Below are positions 29,970 to 39,386 of a stretch of 64,000 bases of DNA, piece by piece. The stretch is from Terricaulis sp. GTDB lineage: Bacteria; Pseudomonadota; Alphaproteobacteria; Caulobacterales; Aquidulcibacteraceae. Numbering within the stretch: the first letter of the stretch is position 1; each line of letters starts with the position of its first letter. The stretch spans positions 62,001 through 126,000 of the forward strand of contig JANPZV010000008.1 in the NCBI GenBank assembly GCA_024707365.1, read 5' to 3'. The translations under genes were made by a program, and so were the position numbers. The notes beneath the pieces were generated by a model. That model made no database searches and was not told the DNA's origin. It saw only the letters and a program-made list of their open reading frames with translations.

Positions 29970-30785
29970 ATGCCGCTGTTTATGGATCGGCACGATCTGC
30001 CCAGCGTCACCGCCGAAGACGTCGCGCACGCGCACGCCCGCGATCTGGCGGTGCAAGGCAAGCACGGGGTCAATTTTCGCACCTATTGGTTCGATGCGCG
30101 CACCTGCTGCGCGTTCTGCCTGGTGGAAGCGCCGGACGCGGAAACGGCGGTGAAAGTGCATGCCGAGGCGCACGGGCTGGCGCCGGGTGAAATCATCGAG
30201 GTGGACGCGGCGATGGTCGAGGCGTTCATGGGCCGCATCAATGATCCGGCCGGCGCCGCGCAGGGCGATGCGCCGATCCGCGAAAGCGCCCATCGCGTCA
30301 TCATGTTCACCGACATCGTAAATTCGACGGACATGACCGCCCGGCTGGGCGATGTGCGGGCCATGGACATGGTGCGCGCGCACGATAGCCTAGTGCGCCG
30401 CGCGCTTGCCGCCCATGGCGGGCGAGAGGTGAAGCATCTGGGCGATGGCATGATGGCCGCGTTTGCGGACGCGGGGGCCGCTATCGCCTGCGCCATCGCC
30501 ATCCAGCGGGCGATCGCCGGCTTCAACGAGGCCAGCAGCGATCCGCTCTATCTGCGCATCGGCCTGCATTGCGGCGAGCCTGTGCATGACAATAACGATC
30601 TCTTCGGCGCGGTGGTCCAGCTGGCCGCGCGCATCTGCGATGACGCCGCTATCGAAGCGATCGTGATTTCCGAGGATTTGCGCGCGCTGGTGGAGCGGGA
30701 TTTCCCGGTGACGGCGCTGGGCCGGCGCATGCTGAAGGGCTTTAAACAGCCCATGGCGCTGTTTTCGGTGGCGTGGCGCGCTTAA
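29970..30785 (+). CDS. DUF4242 domain fused to class III nucleotide cyclase
   Basis: A 271-residue protein. Residues 1 to about 85 (MPLFMDRHDLPSVTAEDVAH on) match the small ferredoxin-like DUF4242 type known from a nickel-binding protein; note RTCCAFCLVEAP and the HAEAHGL helix. Residues about 105-270 are a class III adenylate/guanylate cyclase: metal Asp in FTDIVNSTDM, second Asp in HLGDGMMAAF, and the transition-state region VVQLAARICDD. No membrane segment is present. A metal- or heme-like input controlling cyclase output is plausible. It ends just before a second cyclase gene. Confidence 0.87.
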   Translation: MPLFMDRHDLPSVTAEDVAHAHARDLAVQGKHGVNFRTYWFDARTCCAFCLVEAPDAETAVKVHAEAHGLAPGEIIEVDAAMVEAFMGRINDPAGAAQGDAPIRESAHRVIMFTDIVNSTDMTARLGDVRAMDMVRAHDSLVRRALAAHGGREVKHLGDGMMAAFADAGAAIACAIAIQRAIAGFNEASSDPLYLRIGLHCGEPVHDNNDLFGAVVQLAARICDDAAIEAIVISEDLRALVERDFPVTALGRRMLKGFKQPMALFSVAWRA

Positions 30786-30868
30786 AGCAACGCCGCACGA
30801 ATTTGCTGGGCGGGCGCGGGGTGAACGGTGTTATGTTCCGCGCTTCGGCAAGGAGTGGCCCGCCAGCG

Positions 30869-32725
30869 ATGCAACGAAAACTGACCGTGATCCTCTCCGC
30901 CGATGTTGTCGGCTACAGCGCGCTGATGGAGCGGGATGAGGCCGGCACGCTGGCGCGGCTCGGCGAAAACCGCGCGGCGCTGTTTGATCCGCGCGTGGCG
31001 GCCCAAGGCGGGCGCATCTTCAAGGTGATGGGCGATGGCGTGCTGATCGAATTTCCCAGCGCCGCCGCCGCCGTGGCCTGCGCGCTGGATATTCAGGAAG
31101 CGATGAAGGCGGCCGAAGCCGCGCGCCCGGAGGCCGAGCGGCTGCGCTATCGCATCGGCGTCAATCTGGGCGATGTGATCATCCAGGGCGATGATATTTA
31201 CGGCGATGGCGTCAATGTCGCCGCGCGGCTGCAGGCGCTGGCGCCGGTGGGCGGGGTGGCGCTCTCGCGCAGCGTGCGTGAGCAGGTGGCCGGCAAGGTG
31301 GCGGCCGAGTTCGATGATCTGGGCGATCACACCGTCAAGAACATTGAGCGCCCGGTGCATGTGTTCATCGCCCGGCCCGAGGGCGGGGGCGATATGCTGG
31401 GCGTAGAGCCGCCGCAAACCATCACCATCTGCGTGCTGCCGTTCGCCAATATGAGCGGCGATTCCGAGCAGGAATATTTCTCCGACGGCATCAGCGAAGA
31501 CATCATCACCGATCTCTCCAAGATCTCCGCGCTCGACGTGATCGCCCGCAACAGCGCCTTCGCCTACAAGGGCAAGAATGTCTCCATCCCGCAGGTGGCG
31601 CGGCAGCTGAACGTCACCCATGTGCTGGAAGGCAGCGTGCGCAAATCGGGCCGCCGCGTGCGCATCACCGCGCAGCTGATTGACGGGGTGAGAAACAACC
31701 ACCTCTGGGCCGAACGCTACGATCGCGATCTCGACGACATTTTCGCCGTGCAGGATGAAATCTCCCAGGCGATCGTCTCCGCGCTCAAGCTCACGCTGAT
31801 GCCGCAGGAGAAGAAGCCCGTCGTCAAAATGCGCGGCACCGATAGCGCGGAGGCGTACAATCTGCTGCTGATGGCGCGGCAGGAATGGTATGGCGGGGAA
31901 AGCGATCCGCGCCGCAACAACGCGATCGTGCGTTTCTGCCAGCGCGCGGTGCAGATTGATCCCAATTACGCGCGCGCCTGGGCGATGATGGGCATGGCCC
32001 AATCGGGCTCGCGCTATTCCTTCGGCGGGGAGGGCGATGGCGGGCGCGCCGCGGCCGAACGCGCGCTCGCGCTCGATCCGCAATTGGCTGAAGCGCACGC
32101 GATCATGGCGCGCGTGCTCGACGATGACGGGCGCGCCGATGAGGCGCTGGCCGAAGTGGAAATCGCGCTCGCGCTTGACCCGGAATCGCATGAGGTGAAC
32201 CGCTGCGCGGCGCGCATGTATTTCGCGCGCGGCCGGATCACGGATGCGGAGCGCCATTTTCAAAAGGCGTCAAGCTTGGTTGAAGCGGATATCGCCTCAA
32301 CCTCCATGCTCACCACCTGCCGCGGCGCGCTTGGCGATGCGGCCGGCGTGCGCGAAGCGGCGGAGATCGTGCTGCAGCGCGCCGAAAAAGTGCTCGCCCA
32401 GGATCGCAACAATAGCGACGTGATGGGCTACGGCGCCGATGCGCTGGCCGCGCTCGGGGAAATTGATCGCGCCAAGGATTGGATGGATCGCGCGCTGCTG
32501 ATCGATCCGGACAATCTCTTGATGCGCTACAATTTCGCCTGCTGCCTTGCGCTGCATCTTAAGGATGCGGAGGCCGCGCTCGATATGCTTGGCCCCGTGC
32601 TGGCGCAGGCGGCGGCGGGCCAGTTGCACCACACCAAGATCGATCCCGATCTGGCGCTGATCCATGCGCATCCGCGCTTCGCGGCCATGGTGGCCGAGGC
32701 CGAGGCGCGCTTGGGCGAGGTTTAG
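30869..32725 (+). CDS. Class III cyclase with TolB-like and TPR regions
   Basis: A 618-residue protein. Residues 1-165 form the cyclase domain ([20 protein letters not shown], then [28 protein letters not shown]). Next comes a FlgO/TolB-amino-terminal-like block ([20 protein letters not shown] and [19 protein letters not shown]). The rest is a TPR array of about six repeats with AxALxLDP spacing. This architecture is common in rhizobia and Caulobacterales and is thought to be a soluble cyclase with protein-interaction sensing. The ATG at 30869 has AAGGAG 13 bases upstream; earlier starts at 30833 (ATG) and 30773 (GTG) are open. Confidence 0.9.
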   Translation: MQRKLTVILSADVVGYSALMERDEAGTLARLGENRAALFDPRVAAQGGRIFKVMGDGVLIEFPSAAAAVACALDIQEAMKAAEAARPEAERLRYRIGVNLGDVIIQGDDIYGDGVNVAARLQALAPVGGVALSRSVREQVAGKVAAEFDDLGDHTVKNIERPVHVFIARPEGGGDMLGVEPPQTITICVLPFANMSGDSEQEYFSDGISEDIITDLSKISALDVIARNSAFAYKGKNVSIPQVARQLNVTHVLEGSVRKSGRRVRITAQLIDGVRNNHLWAERYDRDLDDIFAVQDEISQAIVSALKLTLMPQEKKPVVKMRGTDSAEAYNLLLMARQEWYGGESDPRRNNAIVRFCQRAVQIDPNYARAWAMMGMAQSGSRYSFGGEGDGGRAAAERALALDPQLAEAHAIMARVLDDDGRADEALAEVEIALALDPESHEVNRCAARMYFARGRITDAERHFQKASSLVEADIASTSMLTTCRGALGDAAGVREAAEIVLQRAEKVLAQDRNNSDVMGYGADALAALGEIDRAKDWMDRALLIDPDNLLMRYNFACCLALHLKDAEAALDMLGPVLAQAAAGQLHHTKIDPDLALIHAHPRFAAMVAEAEARLGEV

Positions 32726-32744
32726 CGGCATTTTACCAAAGCGC

Positions 32745-32858
32745 GGCCGGGCGCCCGCTTCAATTCGTCCATTGCAATCGCCGCGAAACGGGCGCAGGTG
32801 GTCCCTGGGCCATCCGCTCCCAACGGCGGACGCTCATCTGTGAGGATGGGAGTAAGTT
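32745..32858 (+). promoter_or_regulatory. Candidate serC leader RNA
   Basis: The 130 bases between the cyclase and serC can form GC hairpins, for example CCGC-TCCCAAC-GGCGG, next to CTCATCTGTGAGGATGGGAG in front of the start codon. A conserved 'serC motif' RNA is known upstream of serC-serA operons in Alphaproteobacteria, and this is the expected place. I could not verify the match to its consensus. Confidence 0.4.
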
Positions 32859-32859
32859 G

Positions 32860-34032
32860 ATGACGAATACCGCAAAGCCGGGCGTGCGCCCGCTCGACGC
32901 CCGTTTTTCTTCGGGCCCCACCAAAAAACGCCCTGGCTGGACTTTGGCCGCGCTCGAAGGCGCAGCCCTTGGCCGCTCGCACCGCTCCAAGGCCGGCAAG
33001 GCCAAGCTGAAAGAAGCGATCGACCGCACCCGCGCGATCCTGGGCGTGCCTGACGATTTCAAGATCGGCATCGTGCCGGCGTCGGACACCGGCGCGGTGG
33101 AGATGGCGATGTGGTCCATGCTGGGCGCGCGCCCGGTGGACGTGTTCGCCTGGGAAAGCTTCGGCGAAGAATGGGTGACGGACGCAAAAGCGCTGAAGAT
33201 CGACGCCACGGTGCATGTCGCGCGCCCGTATGGCGATCTGCCCGATTTCAGCCTGGCGCGCAAAGACGCCGACATCATCTTCACCCAGAACGGCACCACC
33301 TCCGGCGCGAAAATTCCGAATTTCGATTGGATCGCCGCCGATCGTGAAGGCGTCACCATCAACGACGCCACCAGCGCCGCCTTCGCGCAAGCCATCGATT
33401 GGAGCAAGTGCGATGTCACCACCTTCTCCTGGCAGAAGGTGATGGGCGGGGAAGCCGCGCACGGCATGATCATCCTCTCGCCCCGCGCGGTGGCGCGGCT
33501 GGAGAGCTATACGCCCGATCGGCCGCTGCCGAAGATTTTCCGCATGACCAAGAAGGGCAAGCTGGACGCCGAATTGTTTGAAGGCGCCACCATCAACACG
33601 CCCTCGCTGCTGGCGACGGAAGATTATCTCGATACGCTGAAATGGGCCGAAAGCATTGGCGGCCTGGCCGCGCTGCATGCGCGCGCGAACGCCAATGCCA
33701 AAGTGCTCAATGATTGGGTGGAGCAAACGCCCTGGATCGCCAACTTGGCCGATGATCCGGCCACGCGCTCCAACACCGGCGTCTGCCTCAAGATCATCGA
33801 TCCGCGCGTGACAGCGCTCGATGAAGCCGGCCAGGCCGAGTTCGCGAAAAAACTCGCGTCCTTGCTGGAAAAAGAGGGTGTGGCGCTCGATGCGGCGTCC
33901 TATCGCTCGGCCCCGCCGGGCCTGCGCATCTGGTGCGGCGCCACGGTGGAAGCGAGCGATGTCGCGGCGCTGATCCCGTGGATTGAGTGGGCGTTCGAGG
34001 CGCTCGCCGGCGAACTCGCGCAAGCGGCTTAA
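32860..34032 (+). CDS. serC: Phosphoserine aminotransferase
   Basis: Converts phosphohydroxypyruvate to phosphoserine, second step of serine synthesis, with pyridoxal phosphate bound to the Lys in [15 protein letters not shown]. The 390-residue protein starts [26 protein letters not shown]-like [13 protein letters not shown] and [15 protein letters not shown] mark the archaeal/alphaproteobacterial SerC branch. GGGAG precedes the ATG. serA follows about 900 bases downstream on the same strand, with two small genes between. Confidence 0.96.
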   Translation: MTNTAKPGVRPLDARFSSGPTKKRPGWTLAALEGAALGRSHRSKAGKAKLKEAIDRTRAILGVPDDFKIGIVPASDTGAVEMAMWSMLGARPVDVFAWESFGEEWVTDAKALKIDATVHVARPYGDLPDFSLARKDADIIFTQNGTTSGAKIPNFDWIAADREGVTINDATSAAFAQAIDWSKCDVTTFSWQKVMGGEAAHGMIILSPRAVARLESYTPDRPLPKIFRMTKKGKLDAELFEGATINTPSLLATEDYLDTLKWAESIGGLAALHARANANAKVLNDWVEQTPWIANLADDPATRSNTGVCLKIIDPRVTALDEAGQAEFAKKLASLLEKEGVALDAASYRSAPPGLRIWCGATVEASDVAALIPWIEWAFEALAGELAQAA

Positions 34033-34037
34033 ACATC

Positions 34038-34616
34038 ATGGCGAGTGTGATGTGGCCGCCGCTGCGTGTTGGGCAGGGCGAAAACGAACTCGTGATCCGC
34101 GTCGCGACGGCGGACGATATTCCAACGCTCGCGCGCTGGGATGTCGATCCGGACGTGATCGCGGCCACGAGCGACGATCCCAACGCCAAGCACGCGTTCG
34201 ACGGGACGAACTGGCCCCAGGAGATCGCCGCCAACAGCGATGTGAGCTGCTATTACATCGTTGAGCTTGCGGGCCGGCCGATCGCCGGCATGCAGGTGAT
34301 CGATCCGCATCTTGAGCCCACCCATTATTGGGGCGAGGTGGAAACGGGCCTGCGCGCGATCGACATCTGGATCGGAGAGCGCGGCGATCGCAATGGCGGC
34401 CACGGCGCGCGCATGATGAACGCGGTGATGGCCCAATGCTTCGCAGACGCCAGTGTGAACGCCATCATCATCGATCCGCTCAATTCTAACCGCGATGCGC
34501 ACCGCTTCTATCAGCGGCTGGGCTTCAAAGTGGTGGGGCGGCGCTTCTTCGAGAAAGATGATTGCCTCGTGCATCGGCTGACGCGGCAAGATTGGGAGCA
34601 GCGCCATGGCGCGTGA
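34038..34616 (+). CDS. GNAT N-acetyltransferase, AAC(6')-like
   Basis: A 192-residue acetyl-CoA-dependent acetyltransferase resembling the aminoglycoside 6'-N-acetyltransferase branch: VIRVATADDIPTLARWDVDP, then DIWIGERGDRNGGHGARMMN as the acetyl-CoA loop, and IIDPLNSNRDAHRFYQRLGF. Chromosomal relatives often modify other substrates, so drug resistance should not be assumed. It starts five bases after serC and overlaps the next gene by 11 bases, so it is carried in the ser operon. Confidence 0.85.
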   Translation: MASVMWPPLRVGQGENELVIRVATADDIPTLARWDVDPDVIAATSDDPNAKHAFDGTNWPQEIAANSDVSCYYIVELAGRPIAGMQVIDPHLEPTHYWGEVETGLRAIDIWIGERGDRNGGHGARMMNAVMAQCFADASVNAIIIDPLNSNRDAHRFYQRLGFKVVGRRFFEKDDCLVHRLTRQDWEQRHGA

Positions 34617-34905
34617 AACCAGCGCATCCATCGCCGCCTGGGGCGCCGAAACCTTCGGCCCGGTGGCTGATTTCGCCGTGCTCACGGCGCGCGCGCGGCT
34701 TGAGTTTGATGAGCTCGAAGCCGCTGTGCGCGCAGGCGATGTGGAAGAGATCGGCAAGGAAGCGGCGGATGTGATGATCCTGCTGCATCGGCTCTGCGGC
34801 CTCATCGGCGCCGATCTCTCCGAACAGGTAGACCAGAAAATGCAGATCAACCGCGCGCGGCGGTGGATCAAAAGCGGCGATGGCGTTGGCCGCCACTCCG
34901 ATTGA
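34606..34905 (+). CDS. MazG-like nucleotide pyrophosphohydrolase
   Basis: A 99-residue all-alpha protein of the MazG/dUTPase-alpha type. The acidic metal site is seen in ARARLEFDELEAAVRAGDVE and EIGKEAADVMILLHRLCGL (ExxE then ExxxD spacing). Such enzymes hydrolyse NTPs or dNTPs to monophosphates, often as housecleaning. It overlaps the acetyltransferase and ends 30 bases before serA, suggesting one transcript. Confidence 0.75.
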   Translation: MARETSASIAAWGAETFGPVADFAVLTARARLEFDELEAAVRAGDVEEIGKEAADVMILLHRLCGLIGADLSEQVDQKMQINRARRWIKSGDGVGRHSD

Positions 34906-34935
34906 TCCGCGCGCAGCTTATTGAAGGAATATCCT

Positions 34936-36516
34936 ATGCCTAAAGTTCTGATCAGCGATGAGCTTTCGCCCGCCGCCGTCGAAATCTTCAAAAGCCGCGG
35001 CGTTGAAGTGGATTTCCAACCCAAGCTTGGCCCCGATGCGGCCAAGCTCAGGGAAATTATCGGCAATTATGATGGCCTCGCCATCCGCTCAGCCACCAAG
35101 GTGAAGGCCGACATCATCGCCGCCGCCAGCAATCTCAAAGTCATCGGCCGCGCCGGCATCGGCGTTGATAATGTCGATATTCCCGCCGCGACGCAGAAGG
35201 GCATTGTGGTGATGAACACGCCCTTCGGCAATTCCATCACCACCGCCGAGCACGCGATCGCGCTGATGTTCGCCGCCGCGCGCCAGATCGCGCCGGCGGA
35301 TGCAAGCACCCAGGCCGGCAAGTGGGAGAAGAACCGCTTCATGGGCGTTGAGCTCTACGCCAAGACGCTTGGCCTCATCGGCTGCGGCAATATTGGCGGC
35401 ATCGTCGCCGATCGGGCGCTCGGCTTAAAAATGAAGGTGATCGCCTATGACCCCTTCCTCAGCCCTGAGCGCGCGGTGCAGATCGGCGTTGAAAAGGTCG
35501 AGTTCGATGAACTCATCGCCCGCGCCGACGTGATCAGCCTGCACGTGCCGATGACGGAGAAAACCAAGAACATCCTCTCGCGTGAAGCCATCGCCAAAAC
35601 CAAGAAGGGCGTGATCATCGTCAACGCCGCGCGCGGCGGATTGGTGGATGAAGCGGCGCTGCGCGAAGCGCTGGAAAGCGGGCAAGTCTCCGCCGCGGGC
35701 TTTGACGTGTTCACGATCGAGCCGGCCAAGGAAAACACGCTGTTTGGCGCGCCGAACTTCATCGCCACGCCGCACCTTGGCGCCTCCACCAACGAAGCGC
35801 AGGAAAACGTCGCGCTGCAAGTGGCCGAGCAGATGAGCGATTATCTGATGAGCGGGGCGGTGACGAACGCGCTCAACATGCCCTCCATCACCGCCGAAGA
35901 AGCGCCGCGCCTCAAGCCCTTCACCGCGCTGGCGGAAAAGCTCGGCGCGTTCGCCGGGCAGATCGTCGATGACGGGCTCGAAGCGGTTGAGATCGAGTAT
36001 GAAGGCGATGTCGCCAAGCTGAACATGAGGCCGCTGACGGCCACAGCGCTCGCGGGCCTGCTGCGGCCGCTATTGCAGGATGTGAATGTCGTCTCCGCGC
36101 CGGCGCTGCTGAAAGAGCGCGGCGTGCCGCTGACGGAATCCACGCGCGACGACAGCCCGATCTATGACAGCCTGATCCGCATCAAGGTGAAAACCGGCGG
36201 CAAGTGGCGCTCGCTCGCGGGCACGGTTGTGGCCGGCGCGCCGAAGATCGCGGAAGTCAAGCAGATGCAGCTTGAGGCGCCGTTCCATCCGGTCATGCTG
36301 TTCGTCAACAATTCCGATAAGCCGGGCTTCATCGGCGCGCTGGGCACGATGCTGGCCGAAGCGGGAATCAACATCGCCACCTTCCACCTCGGCCGCGAAA
36401 ACGAAGGCGCGGACGCGATTGCGCTGGTGGGCGTGGATCAGGTGATCTCCGATCCGCTGATCGCCAAGATCAAAACGCTGCCGCAGGTGCGCTACGCCAA
36501 GGTGCTGCGCTTCTAA
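34936..36516 (+). CDS. serA: D-3-phosphoglycerate dehydrogenase
   Basis: First step of serine synthesis: oxidises 3-phosphoglycerate with NAD+. The 526-residue long form has the NAD loop LGLIGCGNIGGIVADRALGL, the catalytic Arg/Glu/His region (VNAARGGLVDE, then TPHLGASTNEAQENVA), an intervening domain, and a C-terminal ACT domain (VMLFVNNSDKPGFIGALGTM) that binds serine for feedback control in relatives. AAGGA lies eight bases before the ATG. An inverted repeat follows the stop and may end the operon. Confidence 0.97.
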   Translation: MPKVLISDELSPAAVEIFKSRGVEVDFQPKLGPDAAKLREIIGNYDGLAIRSATKVKADIIAAASNLKVIGRAGIGVDNVDIPAATQKGIVVMNTPFGNSITTAEHAIALMFAAARQIAPADASTQAGKWEKNRFMGVELYAKTLGLIGCGNIGGIVADRALGLKMKVIAYDPFLSPERAVQIGVEKVEFDELIARADVISLHVPMTEKTKNILSREAIAKTKKGVIIVNAARGGLVDEAALREALESGQVSAAGFDVFTIEPAKENTLFGAPNFIATPHLGASTNEAQENVALQVAEQMSDYLMSGAVTNALNMPSITAEEAPRLKPFTALAEKLGAFAGQIVDDGLEAVEIEYEGDVAKLNMRPLTATALAGLLRPLLQDVNVVSAPALLKERGVPLTESTRDDSPIYDSLIRIKVKTGGKWRSLAGTVVAGAPKIAEVKQMQLEAPFHPVMLFVNNSDKPGFIGALGTMLAEAGINIATFHLGRENEGADAIALVGVDQVISDPLIAKIKTLPQVRYAKVLRF

Positions 36517-36517
36517 T

Positions 36518-36614
36518 ATGGAGCGCGGGCGTCCTCGCCCGCGTCGCCCGATCTCACGCCGCTGGCGCTTATCCTGCGTGGCGCCGACGCGGGCGAGGAC
36601 GCCCGCGCCCCATA
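36518..36614. repeat. Inverted repeat after serA
   Basis: The outer arms TATGG...CCATA enclose GCGCGGGCGTCCTCGCCCGC (left, from 36523) and its complement (right, to 36608), about 30 paired bases around a 39-base centre. It is of the same general build as the elements near 27.1 and 27.8 kb. Confidence 0.88.
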
Positions 36615-36697
36615 GGCGCGCGACGCTGCGGGCGCGGAACCGGCTGCGCGCATCTGCGTTTCCCCTTGGCGCCCGCATGGCGCTCGAGGGGAAGCCG

Positions 36698-37298
36698 ATG
36701 AAACGAAAGCTATTCAGCGCTGCGCTCGTCGCAACGCTCGCGGGCGCGATGGCGCCTGCGCATGCCAAGGTCGAAGAGGTGCGCCTTGGCCTTGTCGGCA
36801 ATATCCGCTCTGATCAGGGCGAGGTGGTCGGCGGCAAGTATGGCGCGCTCAACGCCGAGATCGACATCATCTCAAGCTCGCCCGATTTCCTGAACCTGAT
36901 CGGCTCGCCCCGGCCTTACCTGTTCGTCTCCGTGCCCACGGCCGATGATGGGGTCACTTTCGGCGGGGTTGGCCTCTATTGGCGCAATGAATTCGTGAAC
37001 AATTGGGCGTTCGAGCTCGGCTTCGGCTACGTCATCCATGACGGGGAGATCGATCAGATCTATGCGCCCGGCACGCCGGAAGCTGCGGCTTTCGTGGCCG
37101 AGCATCAATTGCTCGGTTCGCGCGATCTGTTCCGCACCTCGATGGCGCTTGAGCGGGAGATGGGCGAGCGCGCGGCGCTGCAGCTTTACTGGGAGCATAT
37201 GAGCCACGGGCAAGTCCTCGATCAGCGGCCGCAACCAGGGGCTCGACTATGTGGGGTTGCGCTTCCTCTACCGCTTCGACCCAGACCCGGCCGATTGA
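36698..37298 (+). CDS. PagL-like lipid A deacylase, copy 1 (one frameshift)
   Basis: An outer-membrane barrel enzyme of the lipid A 3-O-deacylase family. Signal peptide MKRKLFSAALVATLAGAMAP (cut after AHA). Near the C-terminus, YWEHMSHGQVLDQ should continue GRNQGLDYVGLRFLYRF, matching the His/Ser active-site block of PagL, but the frame changes near 37225, where one C looks extra. The corrected stop is at 37298, about 199 residues. Uncorrected, the frame would run into the next, paralogous gene. GAGGGGAAG precedes the ATG. Confidence 0.82.
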
Positions 37299-37354
37299 AC
37301 CGCTTCCGACTCAGCCAAAGGCGCGCTAGCGTCCCGGCGCTTGAGGGGGAACGC

Positions 37355-37939
37355 ATGTTTCGCAAGATGGTTGGGTTGGCGGTGCTGGGCGTGGCCGCCC
37401 TGGCGCCGGCGCGCGCCGAGGCCGATGTGGCGGACGCCTATGTCGGCGTTTCGCAGCACAATATCTGCGTCACCAATTGCAAGAACGCCGACAAGGAAGA
37501 TGGGCCAAACATCGCCTTTCAGGTGTCGTTTGACTCGCCGGGCTTTCTGGAATGGGCGTATGCCCCGCAGCCTTATCTGATGGCCTCGATCAACACCCAG
37601 GGCGATACGAGCTTCGCCGCGATTGGCCTTGAATGGCGCTGGGAATTCGCGCCCGGTTGGGCGCTTGAGCCGGGCCTTGGCTACGCCGTGCACGACGGGG
37701 AGCTGGATAATCCCCACCCCAACGGCTCGCCCGAAGCGGCCGCCTACGCCGAGAGCCATCTGCAATTGGGCTCGCGCGATCTGTTCCGCACCTCGCTGGC
37801 GCTGACGCGGGAATTGCCCGGCAATTGGGAGATGCAGCTCATGTATGAGCATCTCAGCCATGGGCAAATTATAGGCGAGGGCCGCAATCAGGGCGTGGAT
37901 CAGATTGGATTGCGCATCGGGTATCGCTTCGGTGATTGA
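37355..37939 (+). CDS. PagL-like lipid A deacylase, copy 2
   Basis: A 194-residue paralogue of the preceding gene. Signal peptide MFRKMVGLAVLGVAALAPAR, then a barrel with LEWRWEFAPGWALEPGLGYA. The active-site block is intact: YEHLSHGQIIGEGRNQGVDQ followed by IGLRIGYRF. PagL uses His and Ser in this block to remove an acyl chain from lipid A. GAGGGGGAACGC precedes the ATG. Two Cys near the N-terminus (NICVTNCKN) may bond and are absent from copy 1. The tandem pair arose by duplication and has diverged strongly. Confidence 0.85.
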   Translation: MFRKMVGLAVLGVAALAPARAEADVADAYVGVSQHNICVTNCKNADKEDGPNIAFQVSFDSPGFLEWAYAPQPYLMASINTQGDTSFAAIGLEWRWEFAPGWALEPGLGYAVHDGELDNPHPNGSPEAAAYAESHLQLGSRDLFRTSLALTRELPGNWEMQLMYEHLSHGQIIGEGRNQGVDQIGLRIGYRFGD

Positions 37940-37984
37940 AGCGTCGTGATTGGGCCTTAAGATGCCCCCGGCTCCAGAAGGGGG

Positions 37985-39169
37985 ATGGCTGATATGGGCG
38001 CACATCTGCGCGAGCGTTTTTCCAGGCCCGGCCCAAAGCGCATTTTGGCGCTTGATGGCGGGGGCGTGCGCGGGCTGCTCACCATCGGCATGCTGGCGCG
38101 GCTTGAGGAGCAATTGCGCCGCCGCAGCGGCAATCCGCACTATCGTTTGAGCGAATATTTCGATCTCATCGGCGGCACCTCCACCGGCTCGATCATCGCC
38201 ACCGGCCTTGCGCTCGGCATGAGCGTGGCGGAAATTTCCGCGCTCTACAAAACCGTGATCCCCAAAGTGTTCAAGCGCTTTGCGTTTCAGGGCGTGGGCG
38301 TGTTTGCGCCGATGTTTTTGAGCGCGCCGCTCGCCAATGCGCTGAAAGAGCAATTCGGCGGGCGCACGCTGGCGTCGGAAGATTTGCAATGCGGCCTTGC
38401 CGTGCATTGCAAGCGCATCGATACCGGCAGCGCCTGGATCCTGGTGAACAACGCCGATTGGACGTATTATCAGGACAATTCCGGCTTCCGCCTGCGCGAC
38501 GTGGTGCAGGCCAGCGCCGCTGCGCCGCACTATTTCAAAGGCGTGCTGCTGAACCTGCCAGTGCGCGGGGATGCGGATCGTTCGATGTCGGCGTTCGTGA
38601 TTGATGGCGGGGTGGCCGGCTATAACAATCCCGCGTTTGAGCTTGCGATCGCCGCCACCGATCCGGCCTATGGCTTCAATTGGAAGCCGGGCAAGGATCA
38701 GCTCTACATCCTCTCGCTCGGCACAGGCTTCCTGCGTGAGCGGCAAGATGCGCTGCACTATCGCCGCAAAACCTTCGTGGGCCAAACGCTCAACGCGCTG
38801 CGCTCCATGATCCATGATGTGTCGTTGCAGCAGATCGCCTATATGCAGGCGCTCTCCGAAAGCGGGCAGCGCTGGTTCATCAATTCCGAAAAGGGCGATC
38901 AGCCCAGCGCGCCATACCTTGCGGCTGAGCCGCTGCTGCATTTCCAGCGCTATGATGCGCGCATCGAGGCGGTTGATCCCGATCAGCGCCGGCCTGAGCA
39001 CGCCCAACGCCTGATCGGCCGGGAATTTGATAAGCGCGAACTCAAAGCGCTTGGCGAAATCACCAATTCCGCCGACGCGAACCTCGATCTGCTCTATGAG
39101 ATCGGCGATTATGCCGGCCAGCACTACCTCCGCGTCGCCGCCCCGCCGGAAAAATTCAATCCGTGGTGA
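37985..39169 (+). CDS. Patatin-like phospholipase
   Basis: A 394-residue serine lipase of the patatin fold. The oxyanion loop is LALDGGGVRGLLTIGMLARL, the nucleophile Ser lies in GGTSTGSIIATG, and the catalytic Asp in FVIDGGVAGYNN. There is no signal peptide, so it probably acts inside the cell on phospholipids. Similar proteins serve in lipid turnover or, when next to a CD-NTase, in antiphage defence; no such gene is nearby. It lies 45 bases after the second PagL-like gene, suggesting a lipid theme. Confidence 0.92.
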   Translation: MADMGAHLRERFSRPGPKRILALDGGGVRGLLTIGMLARLEEQLRRRSGNPHYRLSEYFDLIGGTSTGSIIATGLALGMSVAEISALYKTVIPKVFKRFAFQGVGVFAPMFLSAPLANALKEQFGGRTLASEDLQCGLAVHCKRIDTGSAWILVNNADWTYYQDNSGFRLRDVVQASAAAPHYFKGVLLNLPVRGDADRSMSAFVIDGGVAGYNNPAFELAIAATDPAYGFNWKPGKDQLYILSLGTGFLRERQDALHYRRKTFVGQTLNALRSMIHDVSLQQIAYMQALSESGQRWFINSEKGDQPSAPYLAAEPLLHFQRYDARIEAVDPDQRRPEHAQRLIGREFDKRELKALGEITNSADANLDLLYEIGDYAGQHYLRVAAPPEKFNPW

Positions 39170-39175
39170 AGCCCT

Positions 39176-39309
39176 ATCCCTCCCCGCAAGAGGAGGGTGT
39201 CAGCGCGCAGCGCTGACGGGCGGGGCGGGCGGCGGCGACGCCTGCAAAGTGCGGCGCAACTCACCCCACCCGTCGCTGCGCGGCCCGCCCCTCCGGGGAG
39301 GGATAGGGC
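39176..39309. repeat. Palindromic repeat element, intergenic copy
   Basis: CCCTCCCCGCAAGAGGAGGG at the left and GCCCCTCCGGGGAGGGATAG at the right, with CAGCGCGCAGCGCTG inside. It is a variant of the element that also lies in ileS and mutL, here between the patatin gene and purA. Confidence 0.8.
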
Positions 39310-39386
39310 CCCGCCTGCGCCAGTGCGCGCCCTTGACCTAAGCCCCAGATAAAGCGAAGCCCCGGAGCTTCGAGGGAGCGTAAATC

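Noticed and set aside
36518..37939. One long fused protein joining both PagL-like genes
   Set aside because: The joined frame arises from an extra base near 37225; the second gene has its own signal peptide and ribosome-binding site.
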